64,000 bases of DNA. It comes from UMGS1279 sp045536815 (GTDB lineage: Bacteria; Bacillota; Clostridia; Oscillospirales; Acutalibacteraceae). Positions 41,111 through 50,047 of the stretch are shown piece after piece. The stretch spans positions 84,547-148,546 of the forward strand of contig JAZSOH010000021.1 in NCBI GenBank assembly GCA_045536815.1, read 5' to 3'. The stretch's first letter is position 1; the number at the start of each line of letters is the position of its first letter. The notes under the pieces are model-generated. The model saw only the letters and a list, made by a program, of their open reading frames with translations. It searched no databases and had not been told where the DNA came from. The translations under genes and the position numbers were made by a program.

Positions 41111-42385
41111 ATGTTAGACGTTAAATTTATTAAAGAAAACCCCGAACTTGTTAAAACTGCAGTTAAAAACAGAGGTGGAAATCTCGACAGTCTTATTGAC
41201 GAGCTTATCGAAGTTTATGATAAACGCCGTGATTTAACCTCGAAAACTGAGGCTATGAAGGCAGAGCAAAACAAGGCTTCTAAGCAAATTCCTTTATTTA
41301 AAAAGGAAGGCAAAGACTGTAGTGAAATTATGGCGAAAATGAAAGAGATTTCGGAGAATATTAAAAATATTTCGTCCGAGCTTTCCGCTTTAGAAGAAAA
41401 ACAAAAAAATCTTATCCTTAATATCCCTAACATTCCGCACGAAAGCGTTCCTGTTGGAACTGACGATTCTTGCAATCCCGAGGTGCGCAGAAACGGCGAG
41501 CCCAAGAAGTTTGACTTCGAGCCCAAAGCTCACTGGGATATTGGCGCCGACCTTGGCATTTTAGACCCCGAAACTGCGGCAAAGGTTACCGGCACACGTT
41601 TTCATTTCTATAAAGGCCTTGGCGCAAGACTTGAACGCGCTATTATCAGTTATTTTCTTGACACCCACTCTGATGCGGGCTACACCGAAATTTTGCCACC
41701 CTTTATGGCAAACCGCGCCTCTATGACCGCTACAGGTCAGCTTCCCAAATTTGAGGAAGACGCCTTTAAGCTTACAAACGATTATTTTCTTATTCCTACC
41801 GCCGAGGTGCCTGTTACCAATATGCACCGCGACGAGATTTTAGACGGAAACCTATTCCCCTTAAAATATGCCGCTTATTCTGCATGCTTTAGGGCAGAAG
41901 CAGGTAGCGCGGGTAGAGATACAAGAGGTCTTATCCGTCAACATCAGTTCAATAAGGTTGAGCTTGTTAAGTTTGCCGACCCCGAAAATTCTTATGAAGA
42001 GCTTGAGTCTTTAACCAAAGATGCCGAGCGCGTTTTGGAAGGCTTAGGTCTTCCTTACAGGGTTGTTTGCCTTTGCACAGGCGACCTTGGTTTTTCAAGC
42101 GCCAAAACCTACGACGTAGAGGTTTGGATGCCCTCTTATGGCAGATATGTTGAAATTTCAAGCTGCTCCAACTTTGAAGATTATCAGGCACGTCGCGGCT
42201 CTATACGTTTCAAAAAGGATGTAAAGGACAAGACAAGGTTCGCCCACACACTTAACGGTTCGGGCGTTGCGGTTGGCCGTACCGTTGCGGCAATTTTAGA
42301 AAACTATCAAAATGCCGACGGAAGCGTTACCATTCCTGCTGCGCTTGTTCCTTATATGCGAGTAGATAAAATCGAGAAAAAATAA
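41111..42385 (+). CDS. serS: seryl-tRNA synthetase
   Basis: A 424-residue class II synthetase. The N-terminal long antiparallel coiled coil (residues about 25-100) contacts the tRNA-Ser variable arm. Class II motif 2 is visible as CFRAEAGSAGRDTRGLIRQHQF (about 258-280, split here by function), and motif 3 near GVAVGRTVAAILEN (about 385). RBS AAAGGAG precedes the ATG. No T-box leader precedes it; only 27 bases separate it from parB. Confidence 0.97.
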   Translation: MLDVKFIKENPELVKTAVKNRGGNLDSLIDELIEVYDKRRDLTSKTEAMKAEQNKASKQIPLFKKEGKDCSEIMAKMKEISENIKNISSELSALEEKQKNLILNIPNIPHESVPVGTDDSCNPEVRRNGEPKKFDFEPKAHWDIGADLGILDPETAAKVTGTRFHFYKGLGARLERAIISYFLDTHSDAGYTEILPPFMANRASMTATGQLPKFEEDAFKLTNDYFLIPTAEVPVTNMHRDEILDGNLFPLKYAAYSACFRAEAGSAGRDTRGLIRQHQFNKVELVKFADPENSYEELESLTKDAERVLEGLGLPYRVVCLCTGDLGFSSAKTYDVEVWMPSYGRYVEISSCSNFEDYQARRGSIRFKKDVKDKTRFAHTLNGSGVAVGRTVAAILENYQNADGSVTIPAALVPYMRVDKIEKK

Positions 42386-42415
42386 ACTTTTACCTTTATA
42401 TAAGGGAGTTTTCTA

Positions 42416-43780
42416 ATGACCTTAGATACAATTGTTGCTATTATCACACCGAGCGGCGAAGGGGGAATTTCCTCCATTCGCCTTTCGGGTGAAGAGGCTT
42501 TCACTATTGCAGATAAAATATTTCGCACCAAAAGCGGCGAAAAGCTTAAAGATAAAGCAGGTTATACCGCCGCTTATGGTCATATTTTTGACGGCGATAC
42601 CCTTTTAGACGACGGTATTGCCCTTATTTTTCGTGCCCCAAAAAGCTATACAGGTGAAAACACCGTTGAAATTTCGGTTCACGGGGGAAGCTTTTTAATA
42701 AGAAAAGTGCTTCGCGCCGCAATTTCTGCGGGTGCCCGCGCCGCCGAGGGTGGCGAATTCACAAAACGCGCCTTTGAAAATGGGAAAATAAGCTTAACCC
42801 AAGCCGAGTCGGTTATGCAAATGATTTCGGCAACAGGCAACCAAGCCCTTATGTTCGCCGCAAGAAACAAAGACGGTGCTCTTTCAAAATATATCGAAAA
42901 AATAACCGATAAGCTTCTTTTCCTTGCAAGTGAGGTTTCAGTTTTTTCTGATTTCCCCGAGGACGAAACCCTTTTAATAAGCGAGGAAACCTTTATTTCT
43001 TCGCTAAAAGAGATTTCTTCTTTGCTTTACACCCTTTCAAAAAGCTACGATAGGGGAAAATATCTTTTCGGGGGCATAAATACCGCTATCGTTGGTAGCC
43101 CAAATGCAGGTAAATCAACCCTTATGAATCTTCTTTCTAAGGAAAAAAGAAGTATTGTTACCGCTATCCCCGGCACTACAAGAGATATTATTGAGCAAAC
43201 CGTTACAGTGGGCGATTTCACACTTATTTTGGCCGACACTGCGGGAATTCGCGAGTCGGGTGACGAGGTTGAAAAAATAGGCATAGATGCGGCTTTAAAA
43301 AGGCTTGAAACCGCCGACCTTTGCCTCGCAGTTTTTGACACATCTGTTCCCCCAACCGATGATGATAAAGAGCTTTTGGAAAAAATTAAAACAAAGCCCT
43401 GCCTTTTGGTTTTAAATAAAAACGACCTTGAGGCAAAAGACAGCGGCTTTTTTGAAGCCTTAGGTCTGCCTTTTGTTAGAGTTTCTGCAAAATTCGGCTT
43501 TGGCGAAGAAGAGCTTATACAAAAAATAGGCGAGGTTTTAAAGCTAAGCAATTTAGATGAACACCTAGAAATTTTAAGCAACGAAAGACAGTATAGCAGA
43601 GTTATAGCCGCAAAAAATGCCGTAGATGAGGCAATTTCTGCACTCGAAAGCGGTGTAACTCTTGATGCGGTTGGAATTATAATTGACGAAGCCATCTCTG
43701 CTCTTTTAGAGCTTGACGGCAAAAAAATCACAATAGAGGTTGCAAACGAAGTATTTAAAAATTTCTGTGTAGGAAAATAA
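42416..43780 (+). CDS. mnmE: tRNA modification GTPase MnmE (TrmE)
   Basis: A 454-residue GTPase that, with MnmG, adds the aminomethyl-type group to U34 of certain tRNAs. N-terminal folate-binding domain (residues 1-118), central helical domain and an inserted G domain with G1 GSPNAGKST (about 222-230), G2 GTTRD, G3 DTAG and G4 NKND. The C-terminus ends in the invariant FCxGK motif (FCVGK) carrying the catalytic Cys. RBS AAGGGAG precedes the ATG. Confidence 0.97.
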   Translation: MTLDTIVAIITPSGEGGISSIRLSGEEAFTIADKIFRTKSGEKLKDKAGYTAAYGHIFDGDTLLDDGIALIFRAPKSYTGENTVEISVHGGSFLIRKVLRAAISAGARAAEGGEFTKRAFENGKISLTQAESVMQMISATGNQALMFAARNKDGALSKYIEKITDKLLFLASEVSVFSDFPEDETLLISEETFISSLKEISSLLYTLSKSYDRGKYLFGGINTAIVGSPNAGKSTLMNLLSKEKRSIVTAIPGTTRDIIEQTVTVGDFTLILADTAGIRESGDEVEKIGIDAALKRLETADLCLAVFDTSVPPTDDDKELLEKIKTKPCLLVLNKNDLEAKDSGFFEALGLPFVRVSAKFGFGEEELIQKIGEVLKLSNLDEHLEILSNERQYSRVIAAKNAVDEAISALESGVTLDAVGIIIDEAISALLELDGKKITIEVANEVFKNFCVGK

Positions 43781-43818
43781 CCGATTTTCTCGGCTTTAAA
43801 TTTGAAGAGTCGGTTATT
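43776..43818 (+). terminator. possible terminator between mnmE and mnmG
   Basis: AATAACCGA and TCGGTTATT pair across a 25-base loop, followed by GTGTTTTCTT. The stem begins in the mnmE stop codon region. Confidence 0.45.
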
Positions 43819-43884
43819 GTGTTTTCTTAATAATTCTTTTTTCTAGCACATTTGGTGCCCATCACATAGTCAGGAGGTGGTTTT

Positions 43885-45759
43885 TTGACAACCTATTTTG
43901 CAGATAGTATTGATGTTGCCGTTATCGGCGCAGGACATGCAGGAATAGAAGCCTCGCTTGCCGCGGCAAGACTTGGCGCAAAAACTGTTTGTTTTACAAT
44001 AAATTTAGACTGGGTTGGAAATTTGCCCTGTAATCCTTCTATTGGTGGAACTGCAAAGGGCCATCTGGTTAGAGAAATTGATGCCCTTGGCGGCGAAATG
44101 GGTAAGGCCGCCGACGCCACAACCCTTCAAAGCCGTATGCTTAATAGGGGAAAGGGTCCCGCAGTACATTCGCTAAGAGCCCAAATTGATAGAAGAGATT
44201 ACTCGGCTTATATGAAACAAAAGCTTGAAACAACCGAAAATTTGTTTGTAAAGCAAGCCGAAATAGTTTCTTTAAAAAAGCTTAATGACGGTACCTTCGA
44301 GGTTATAACAAACCTCGGCGCCGTTTATCATTCAAAGACAGTTGTTCTTGCTACAGGTACATTTTTAAAAGGAAAAATCTTTGTAGGCGAGGTAAATTTT
44401 GAGGGTGGTCCCGACGGCACCTTTGCCGCATTATCCCTATCAAAAAGTCTTTCAAAGCTAAATCTACCTCTTCGCCGCTTTAAAACCGGCACCCCTGCAA
44501 GAGTGCTTAAAAGCAGCATAGACTTTTCTGAGCTTGAAGAACAAAAAGGCGACGAAAAAACAGTTCCCTTTAGCTTTGAAACCGAAAAAGCGCCCGAAAA
44601 CTCGGTTGTTTGCCACATAAGCTATACAAACGAAAAAACCAAAGAAGTAATTTTAAAAAATCTACACCGTTCTCCCCTTTATTCAGGGGTTATTGAGGGT
44701 GTTGGTCCCAGATATTGCCCTAGCCTAGAGGACAAAATTGTCCGCTTCGCCGATAAAGAAAGGCACCAGCTTTTCATTGAGCCTTGCGGAAAAAATACCG
44801 AAGAAATGTACCTTCAGGGTATGTCTTCTTCTCTTCCCGAAGAGGTACAGATAGAATTTTATAAGACCATTAAGGGCCTTGAAAATGTCAAGGTTATGCG
44901 TAACGCTTATGCTATAGAGTATGACTGCATTGACCCAACCGCGCTTTTCCCAACCCTTGAAACAAAGGAGCATAAGGGACTTTTCGGCGCAGGTCAGTTT
45001 AACGGCTCTAGCGGGTATGAAGAGGCGGCAGCGCAGGGTCTTGTTGCAGGTATAAACGCTGCCCACCGAGTTTTAGGTAAAGAGCCTATAACCCTACCGC
45101 GCTCCGGCTCTTATATAGGTACCCTCATTGATGACCTTGTTACAAAAGGCTGTCAGGACCCGTATAGAATGATGACCTCTCGCTCGGAATATCGCCTTAT
45201 TTTAAGGCAAAACAACGCCGACGAAAGACTTACTCCGCTTGGGGCGAAAATTGGGCTTATCAGCGCAGAGCGTTTTGCAAAATTCGAAAAAGATATTTCA
45301 CTTAAAGAAAAAGAAATTGAAAGGGTAAATAGCGTTACCATAGCGCCAAGTAAAGAAATTAACGCGCTTTTTGAAAGCCTTGGAACCGCACCCCTTACTA
45401 CAGGAATTAAGCTTTCAGAGCTTATTAAAAGGCCGCAGCTTTCTTATGAAGCTTTAGCGCCATTTGATAAAGAAAGGCCCCTTTTACCCGAAAATATTTG
45501 CGATAAGGTTGAAACTGAAATTAAATATGAGGGATATATAAAAAGGCAGCTGGCGGCGGTAAACGATATGCATCGCCTTGAAGAAAAAGCCCTTTCCCCC
45601 GATACACCTTTTGACGAAATTGACGGGCTTAGGCTTGAAGCGAAAGAAAAGCTAAGCAAAATAAAACCCCTAAGTATTGGTCAGGCGATGGGCATTTCAG
45701 GTGTCTCTCCCGCCGATATTTCGGTTTTACTTATTTGGCTTAAATCAAAGGAAAAATAA
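43885..45759 (+). CDS. mnmG: tRNA uridine 5-carboxymethylaminomethyl modification enzyme MnmG (GidA)
   Basis: A 624-residue FAD protein and partner of MnmE in wobble-uridine modification. The N-terminal dinucleotide fold is VIGAGHAGIEASLAAARLG (about residues 10-28), followed by GNLPCNPSIGGTAKGHLVREIDALGG (family signature, about 48-73) and AQIDRRDYS. The C-terminal region ends in the helical tRNA/MnmE-binding domain with SGVSPADISVL. Start is a TTG behind AGGAGGTGG. Confidence 0.97.
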   Translation: MTTYFADSIDVAVIGAGHAGIEASLAAARLGAKTVCFTINLDWVGNLPCNPSIGGTAKGHLVREIDALGGEMGKAADATTLQSRMLNRGKGPAVHSLRAQIDRRDYSAYMKQKLETTENLFVKQAEIVSLKKLNDGTFEVITNLGAVYHSKTVVLATGTFLKGKIFVGEVNFEGGPDGTFAALSLSKSLSKLNLPLRRFKTGTPARVLKSSIDFSELEEQKGDEKTVPFSFETEKAPENSVVCHISYTNEKTKEVILKNLHRSPLYSGVIEGVGPRYCPSLEDKIVRFADKERHQLFIEPCGKNTEEMYLQGMSSSLPEEVQIEFYKTIKGLENVKVMRNAYAIEYDCIDPTALFPTLETKEHKGLFGAGQFNGSSGYEEAAAQGLVAGINAAHRVLGKEPITLPRSGSYIGTLIDDLVTKGCQDPYRMMTSRSEYRLILRQNNADERLTPLGAKIGLISAERFAKFEKDISLKEKEIERVNSVTIAPSKEINALFESLGTAPLTTGIKLSELIKRPQLSYEALAPFDKERPLLPENICDKVETEIKYEGYIKRQLAAVNDMHRLEEKALSPDTPFDEIDGLRLEAKEKLSKIKPLSIGQAMGISGVSPADISVLLIWLKSKEK

Positions 45760-45775
45760 AGAAAAGGTTGGTTAT

Positions 45776-46492
45776 ATGTCAGATTTTAACCTAACTCCAC
45801 TACTAAACTATGCCGAAAAGGAAAATATTTTTGTTCCCGAAAGTGCGAAAGAGCATTTTAAAATTTATGGCGAAATGCTTCTTTTTTGGAACGAAAAAAT
45901 AAATCTCACCGCTATTACCGAGCCAAAAGAGGTAGTTATTAAGCATTTTTGCGACTGTCTTTCTATTTTAAAGCATATCGACCTTAAAAAAGGCACAAAG
46001 CTTATTGATATCGGCTCTGGCGCGGGTTTTCCTGGTATGGTGCTTAAAATATTAAGGCCCGAGAGCGATATATACCTTTTAGACGGACACGCAAAAAGAT
46101 TTATATTTTTAAAAGAGCTTCAAAAAGAGATTGGTCTTTATACCGAAAATTTGCATATAAGGGCAGAGCTTGCCTCAAAAACACCTGAACTTAGAGAAGC
46201 TTTCGACTATGCTACGGCAAGGGCGGTTTCAAACCTTCCCGTGCTTTGTGAATATACACTTCCCTTTGTAAAGGTTTCGGGAGAATTTATTTCTATGAAA
46301 GGGCCCGAACCCGAAGAAGAAATAAACCTTGCAAAAAGGGCAGTTTCAGTTTTGGGTGGCGGGGAGCCCGAACTTTACAAAGAGCTTTTGCCCGACGGAA
46401 CTCTTCATAGCATAATAAAGATTAAAAAAATATCGCAAACACCGACAAAATACCCAAGAGCTTCTGCAAAAATAACAAAACAACCCTTATAA
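45776..46492 (+). CDS. rsmG: 16S rRNA (guanine527-N7)-methyltransferase RsmG (GidB)
   Basis: A 238-residue SAM methyltransferase acting on G527 of 16S rRNA. It contains LWNEKINLTAITEPKEV-like FWNEKINLTAITEP (about residues 38-51), SAM motif I LIDIGSGAGFPGMVLKI (about 78-94) and the FDYATARAVSNLPVL region (about 142-156). The ATG at 45776 gives the normal length; the longer open frame lies inside mnmG. A terminator overlaps its stop codon. Confidence 0.96.
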   Translation: MSDFNLTPLLNYAEKENIFVPESAKEHFKIYGEMLLFWNEKINLTAITEPKEVVIKHFCDCLSILKHIDLKKGTKLIDIGSGAGFPGMVLKILRPESDIYLLDGHAKRFIFLKELQKEIGLYTENLHIRAELASKTPELREAFDYATARAVSNLPVLCEYTLPFVKVSGEFISMKGPEPEEEINLAKRAVSVLGGGEPELYKELLPDGTLHSIIKIKKISQTPTKYPRASAKITKQPL

Positions 46493-46505
46493 AAGGGTTG
46501 TTTTT
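46477..46505 (+). terminator. terminator overlapping the rsmG stop codon
   Basis: CAACCCTT-ATAA-AAGGGTTG followed by TTTTTC. The rsmG TAA lies in the loop. Confidence 0.85.
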
Positions 46506-46601
46506 CTTTATTTATGCGATTTTTTGTAGACGTCTTTTGTTTGTTTTTTAAAGGAAGTAGTGTTACACTTTTCTTGTAAAAAAATATAAAGGCGGCGCAA
46601 A

Positions 46602-47432
46602 ATGGAAGTAAAAAGCTACTATCAAAAAAACAAAATAATAAACGTAGATTTAAAAAATATTATACCTGATGTTTTTATCCCAAAAAATCCTTTTTCCGAA
46701 GAGCAAATTCTAACTGCCGCCGCAAAAATAAAAAAATTCGGGGTTTGTTTGCCTATTTGTATAAGAAAAGACATAAAGGATAAAGAAAGGTATTTTGTTT
46801 TTTCGGGGCTTAAAGACTTCTTTGCGCTTAAATATCTCGGCGCAAAAAAAATACCTGCTATAATTTTTTCTCACACCCTGCCCGAAGCGGTAATTTTTTA
46901 TCTTTTAACCGAAGATGTAAAGGATATGTTTAAAAAAGCCGAGCTTTTTAAATTTTTGTTACAAAAAGGTAATTACACAGTAAAAGAGCTTTGCGATATT
47001 TTTAAATTTTCTCCACGCTTTTTAAATCTTTTACTGCTTCCCCTTTCTCTTTCTAAAAAAGAAAAGGAATTTTTTCTTTTAAAAAATTTCAGCTTAAACT
47101 TTTTATCGGAGTTTACAGCTCTTGATCCCGAAAAAAAAGAAGATGTAATGAATAGTATTATTGCGAAAGAGCTAAGTGAAAAAGAAAGCTTTATATTTTT
47201 AAAGGAGCTTTCAGAAAAAAAAGAAAAGCCGCGCAAGGCGGCCTTTCTTAAAAACGATACAATAATTATGAACAGTATGGAAAGGCTTTCAAAAAATCTT
47301 GAAGCCTTTGGAATTTTTTCAGAAATTGAAAGAGAGGAGAAGGATAACCTTTTTCTCTATAAACTAATTCTCAAAAACAACCCTAATCAGCTTTGCTTTG
47401 ATTTTGAAAACCTTTTAAAAGAAAAACTTTAG
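46602..47432 (+). CDS. divergent ParB/Noc-like protein
   Basis: A 276-residue Lys-rich protein with a degenerate ParB layout: a PNPF-like start (IIPDVFIPKNPFSEEQI, about 19-35), a box I relative AAKIKKFGVCLPICIRKD (about 40-57), a position where GERRxRA is expected but SGLKDFFALKYLG occurs (about 68-80), and a helix-turn-helix YTVKELCDIFKFSPRFLNLL (about 126-145). It sits next to rsmG, where the nucleoid occlusion gene noc lies in Bacillus. Without the Arg patch it may not bind CTP like ParB. Start ATG has a weak RBS (AAAGGCGG). Its 3' end overlaps the convergent QueG-like gene by four bases. Confidence 0.65.
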   Translation: MEVKSYYQKNKIINVDLKNIIPDVFIPKNPFSEEQILTAAAKIKKFGVCLPICIRKDIKDKERYFVFSGLKDFFALKYLGAKKIPAIIFSHTLPEAVIFYLLTEDVKDMFKKAELFKFLLQKGNYTVKELCDIFKFSPRFLNLLLLPLSLSKKEKEFFLLKNFSLNFLSEFTALDPEKKEDVMNSIIAKELSEKESFIFLKELSEKKEKPRKAAFLKNDTIIMNSMERLSKNLEAFGIFSEIEREEKDNLFLYKLILKNNPNQLCFDFENLLKEKL

Positions 47433-48217
47433 TTTTCGTCATTTATAATTTTATAATTTCTTTTTATTATTTCTTCACCGCGCCAATTATAGGCGCGGTT
47501 TTTGTTATCTTCACCTAGTTCGTACTTTTCTCTATAACTTTCTAAAAATTCTTTTATGTTAGTAAGGGGTTTATCTTTATTTAAGGGACAAACTTCCTGA
47601 CATTTATCGCAACCAAAAACTAAGCCGCCATTTTTAATTTTTTCTACTTCCTCTTTTTCCACCTTTTTCATTTGTGTAATATTAGAAAGGCACTGATTTT
47701 TTTCGTCTTTTAAAAACTTTGTGGGACAAATTTCTATACACTTTCCACACCCTATACAGTTTTCTATTTTTACTGGGGGGAATTTTATTTCCATATCGGT
47801 TATAATTTCACCCAGAAAAACAAAGCTTCCCCATTTTTTGCTTATAAGAAGTTTGTTTTTTCCTATTACCCCCAAACCCGAAAGTGCGGCCGCTTTAACC
47901 TCAGGTATGGGAGAATTATCAGTAAACGCTTCAAAGCTAAAACCTTTAAATTTATTTGAAAGTTTTAAGCAAAGTTCGTCAAGCTTTTTTTGGGCTATTA
48001 TATGATAATCAGTAACGGCAGCATACCTAGAAATATTACTTGGTTTTTCTGTGTTACATTTATAGGGAAATAAAAAGCAAATTACTGTTTTTGCACATAC
48101 CGGAATTTTGTTTTTCTTTCGACAATTTAAAAGACTTTTTTCTACCATAGAAAAGGGGCAAAAACCAAAATCAAGTAAGGTATTTTCTTTTAAAAAATTT
48201 GTTAGTTTTTCGGTCAT
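47429..48217 (-). CDS. short QueG-like 4Fe-4S protein (DUF1730 type)
   Basis: A 262-residue protein related to epoxyqueuosine reductase. A DUF1730-like N-terminal domain carries SRYAAVTDYHIIAQKKL (about residues 63-79) and the conserved Asp region FTDNSPIPEVKAAALSGLG (about 97-115). Two 4Fe-4S motifs follow: CIGCGKCIEICP (about 154-165) and CDKCQEVCP (about 202-210). It is shorter than typical QueG and lacks the C-terminal HEAT repeats, so it may be a paralogue rather than the tRNA-modifying enzyme itself. Convergent with the Noc-like gene; lies just upstream of dnaA on the other strand. Confidence 0.75.
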   Translation of the reverse strand: MTEKLTNFLKENTLLDFGFCPFSMVEKSLLNCRKKNKIPVCAKTVICFLFPYKCNTEKPSNISRYAAVTDYHIIAQKKLDELCLKLSNKFKGFSFEAFTDNSPIPEVKAAALSGLGVIGKNKLLISKKWGSFVFLGEIITDMEIKFPPVKIENCIGCGKCIEICPTKFLKDEKNQCLSNITQMKKVEKEEVEKIKNGGLVFGCDKCQEVCPLNKDKPLTNIKEFLESYREKYELGEDNKNRAYNWRGEEIIKRNYKIINDEN

Positions 48218-48348
48218 TTTTTAATCTCCAAAAACAAAAAATTAAGTAGTTTTATAAGAGTATTATACATTATTTTTTATTTTTTGTCACTATCTTTTAA
48301 AGCTGTATTTTTTATTAGAGTTTTCCACTGAAAATGTGGTAAAAGTTG

Positions 48349-48377
48349 TTGATTTTTTACCTCTTTTATGGTAGAAT
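48349..48377 (+). promoter_or_regulatory. dnaA promoter
   Basis: TTGATT (48349-48354), 17-base spacer, TAGAAT (48372-48377). Imperfect DnaA-box-like sequences TTTTCCACT (48321-48329) and the inverse of TTTACCACA (about 48334-48342) lie just upstream, fitting autoregulation. Confidence 0.6.
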
Positions 48378-48451
48378 AAAGGAGTGAAAATGTCGAGTAA
48401 AATATTTTAAAAAATAAGGTGAAAAATTTCACCGGAAAGGTAATAAAAATT

Positions 48452-49792
48452 ATGCAATTTGAATCCATAAAAGATATTTGGGATGCGGTTTGCGATAATT
48501 GTACTAACCAAAAAACTATTACCCCCGTTGCGCGTGGCCTTTGGCTTGATGATATTGTTCCTATGGAGCTTAAAGACGGTAAATTTACCGCCTCTATTTA
48601 TTCAGACTGGAAGCAAGGCCTTGTTCTTTCAAACTTTAAATCTATTATAGAAGAATCTTTTTTACAGGTTATTGGAATTCCTGTTACTTTTGAGCTTTTA
48701 CTTTCAGATGAAGATGGCTCTGTTATAACTAAAACAGAAACAGCTTCTGCTGGTGAAGAAAGCTACGAATCTCATTTTACCTTTGAAAACTTTATTGTAG
48801 GTTCTTCTAACCGTTTTGCACACGCTACTTCGATGGCGGTTGCGGACAACCCTTCAAATATTTATAATCCTCTTGTTATTTATGGTGCTTCGGGTGTTGG
48901 TAAAACCCATCTTTTGTTTGCAATTAAAAATAAAATTTCTAAAAAATTTCCGGAAAAGAAAATTGAGTATATTCGCGGTGAAGAATTTACAAATATGCTA
49001 ATCACCGCAATTCAAGACGGTAAAATTGGTCTTGACACTATTCACGACTTTAGAAACCGTTTTAGAACTACCGATGTTCTTTTAATGGACGATATCCACT
49101 TTATCGCCGGTAAAGAATCTACTATGGAAGAGTTTTATAATACTTTCGATGCCTTGTCTCAGGCAAATAAACAAATTGTTGTTACCTGCGATAGACCTAT
49201 AAATGAAATTAAAACCCTTACTGACAGAATCAGAACAAGGCTTTCCAGCGGCGTTATGGCAGATATGTCTCCTCCTGATTTTGAAACAAGGGTAGGTATT
49301 ATTAAAACAAAAGCTTCTTTACTTGATTTGAATTTAGAAGATAACATTGTTTTCTTTATTGCCGAACACGTTAAAATGAACACAAGGCAAATTGAGGGTG
49401 TAATAAAGAAAATTCATGCTCATGTTACACTTCAAAATAAATCTTTAACTGTTTCAGTTGTTCAAAATCTTATAAGGGATATTATGAATGACAATACTCC
49501 TGAACCTGTTAAAATTGAAGAAATAGTAAGCGAGGTTTCTAAAACATTTTCTGTTTCAGAAAAGGATATTATTTCTAAAAGAAAAACTGCTCAGGTTGCT
49601 TTTGCAAGGCAGGTTGCTATGTATATCGCAAGGGAAACTACCGAGCTTTCATATAAAGCAATTGGTGATAGTTTTGGTAAAGACCATACAACCGTTTTAC
49701 ATAACGTTCAAAAAATTGAAAATCACCTAAGCAGTAATCCTTTTGATAAAGAACTTGTTGAAGATATAATCAAAAATTTAATGAACACTTAA
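48452..49792 (+). CDS. dnaA: chromosomal replication initiator DnaA
   Basis: A 446-residue AAA+ initiator that binds DnaA boxes and opens oriC. Domain I occupies residues 1-80, a short linker follows, then the AAA+ core with NRFAHATSMAVADNP, Walker A GASGVGKTHLLFAI (about 145-158) and Walker B VLLMDDIHFIAGKE (about 209-222). Domain IV ends with the DNA-binding signature GDSFGKDHTTVLHNVQKIE (about 407-425). The ATG at 48452 is preferred; an in-frame GTG at 48419 would add 11 residues but has no better RBS. Confidence 0.97.
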   Translation: MQFESIKDIWDAVCDNCTNQKTITPVARGLWLDDIVPMELKDGKFTASIYSDWKQGLVLSNFKSIIEESFLQVIGIPVTFELLLSDEDGSVITKTETASAGEESYESHFTFENFIVGSSNRFAHATSMAVADNPSNIYNPLVIYGASGVGKTHLLFAIKNKISKKFPEKKIEYIRGEEFTNMLITAIQDGKIGLDTIHDFRNRFRTTDVLLMDDIHFIAGKESTMEEFYNTFDALSQANKQIVVTCDRPINEIKTLTDRIRTRLSSGVMADMSPPDFETRVGIIKTKASLLDLNLEDNIVFFIAEHVKMNTRQIEGVIKKIHAHVTLQNKSLTVSVVQNLIRDIMNDNTPEPVKIEEIVSEVSKTFSVSEKDIISKRKTAQVAFARQVAMYIARETTELSYKAIGDSFGKDHTTVLHNVQKIENHLSSNPFDKELVEDIIKNLMNT

Positions 49793-50047
49793 GTTTTTTA
49801 TCCACAAAGTTATAAAACTTAACATAAGGGTTATCCACACCCCTGTTGATATCTCAAAGTTATTAGATTTATCAAATTTTTATCCAATGCTTATTGTTTG
49901 ATAATTTTTCTTATTTTTTCCTTTGTTTAAAATGGTTTTGAGAGTTATTAAACATTTGCACCGCCCTTATTATTATAACTAAAATATATATTATGTTATT
50001 TTTTGTTTTTTCTTCGAAAAAAATTATTTTTAAATTTTAGGATGGGA
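49793..50047. promoter_or_regulatory. putative oriC segment between dnaA and dnaN
   Basis: Two consensus DnaA boxes TTATCCACA (49798-49806 and 49831-49839) and a near match TTATCCAAT (49880-49888) lie in the same orientation. They are followed by a very AT-rich stretch (about 49890-50035) with long T runs, a plausible unwinding element. Additional boxes flank the dnaA promoter, so a bipartite origin spanning dnaA is possible. Confidence 0.8.

Noticed and set aside
43045..43731. 228-residue minus-strand frame within mnmE
   Set aside because: Antisense shadow of a well-supported gene with low-complexity Ser-rich composition.
48419..48451. GTG at 48419 as dnaA start
   Set aside because: It has no usable RBS and adds residues not expected at the DnaA N-terminus; ATG 48452 fits better, though neither RBS is strong.
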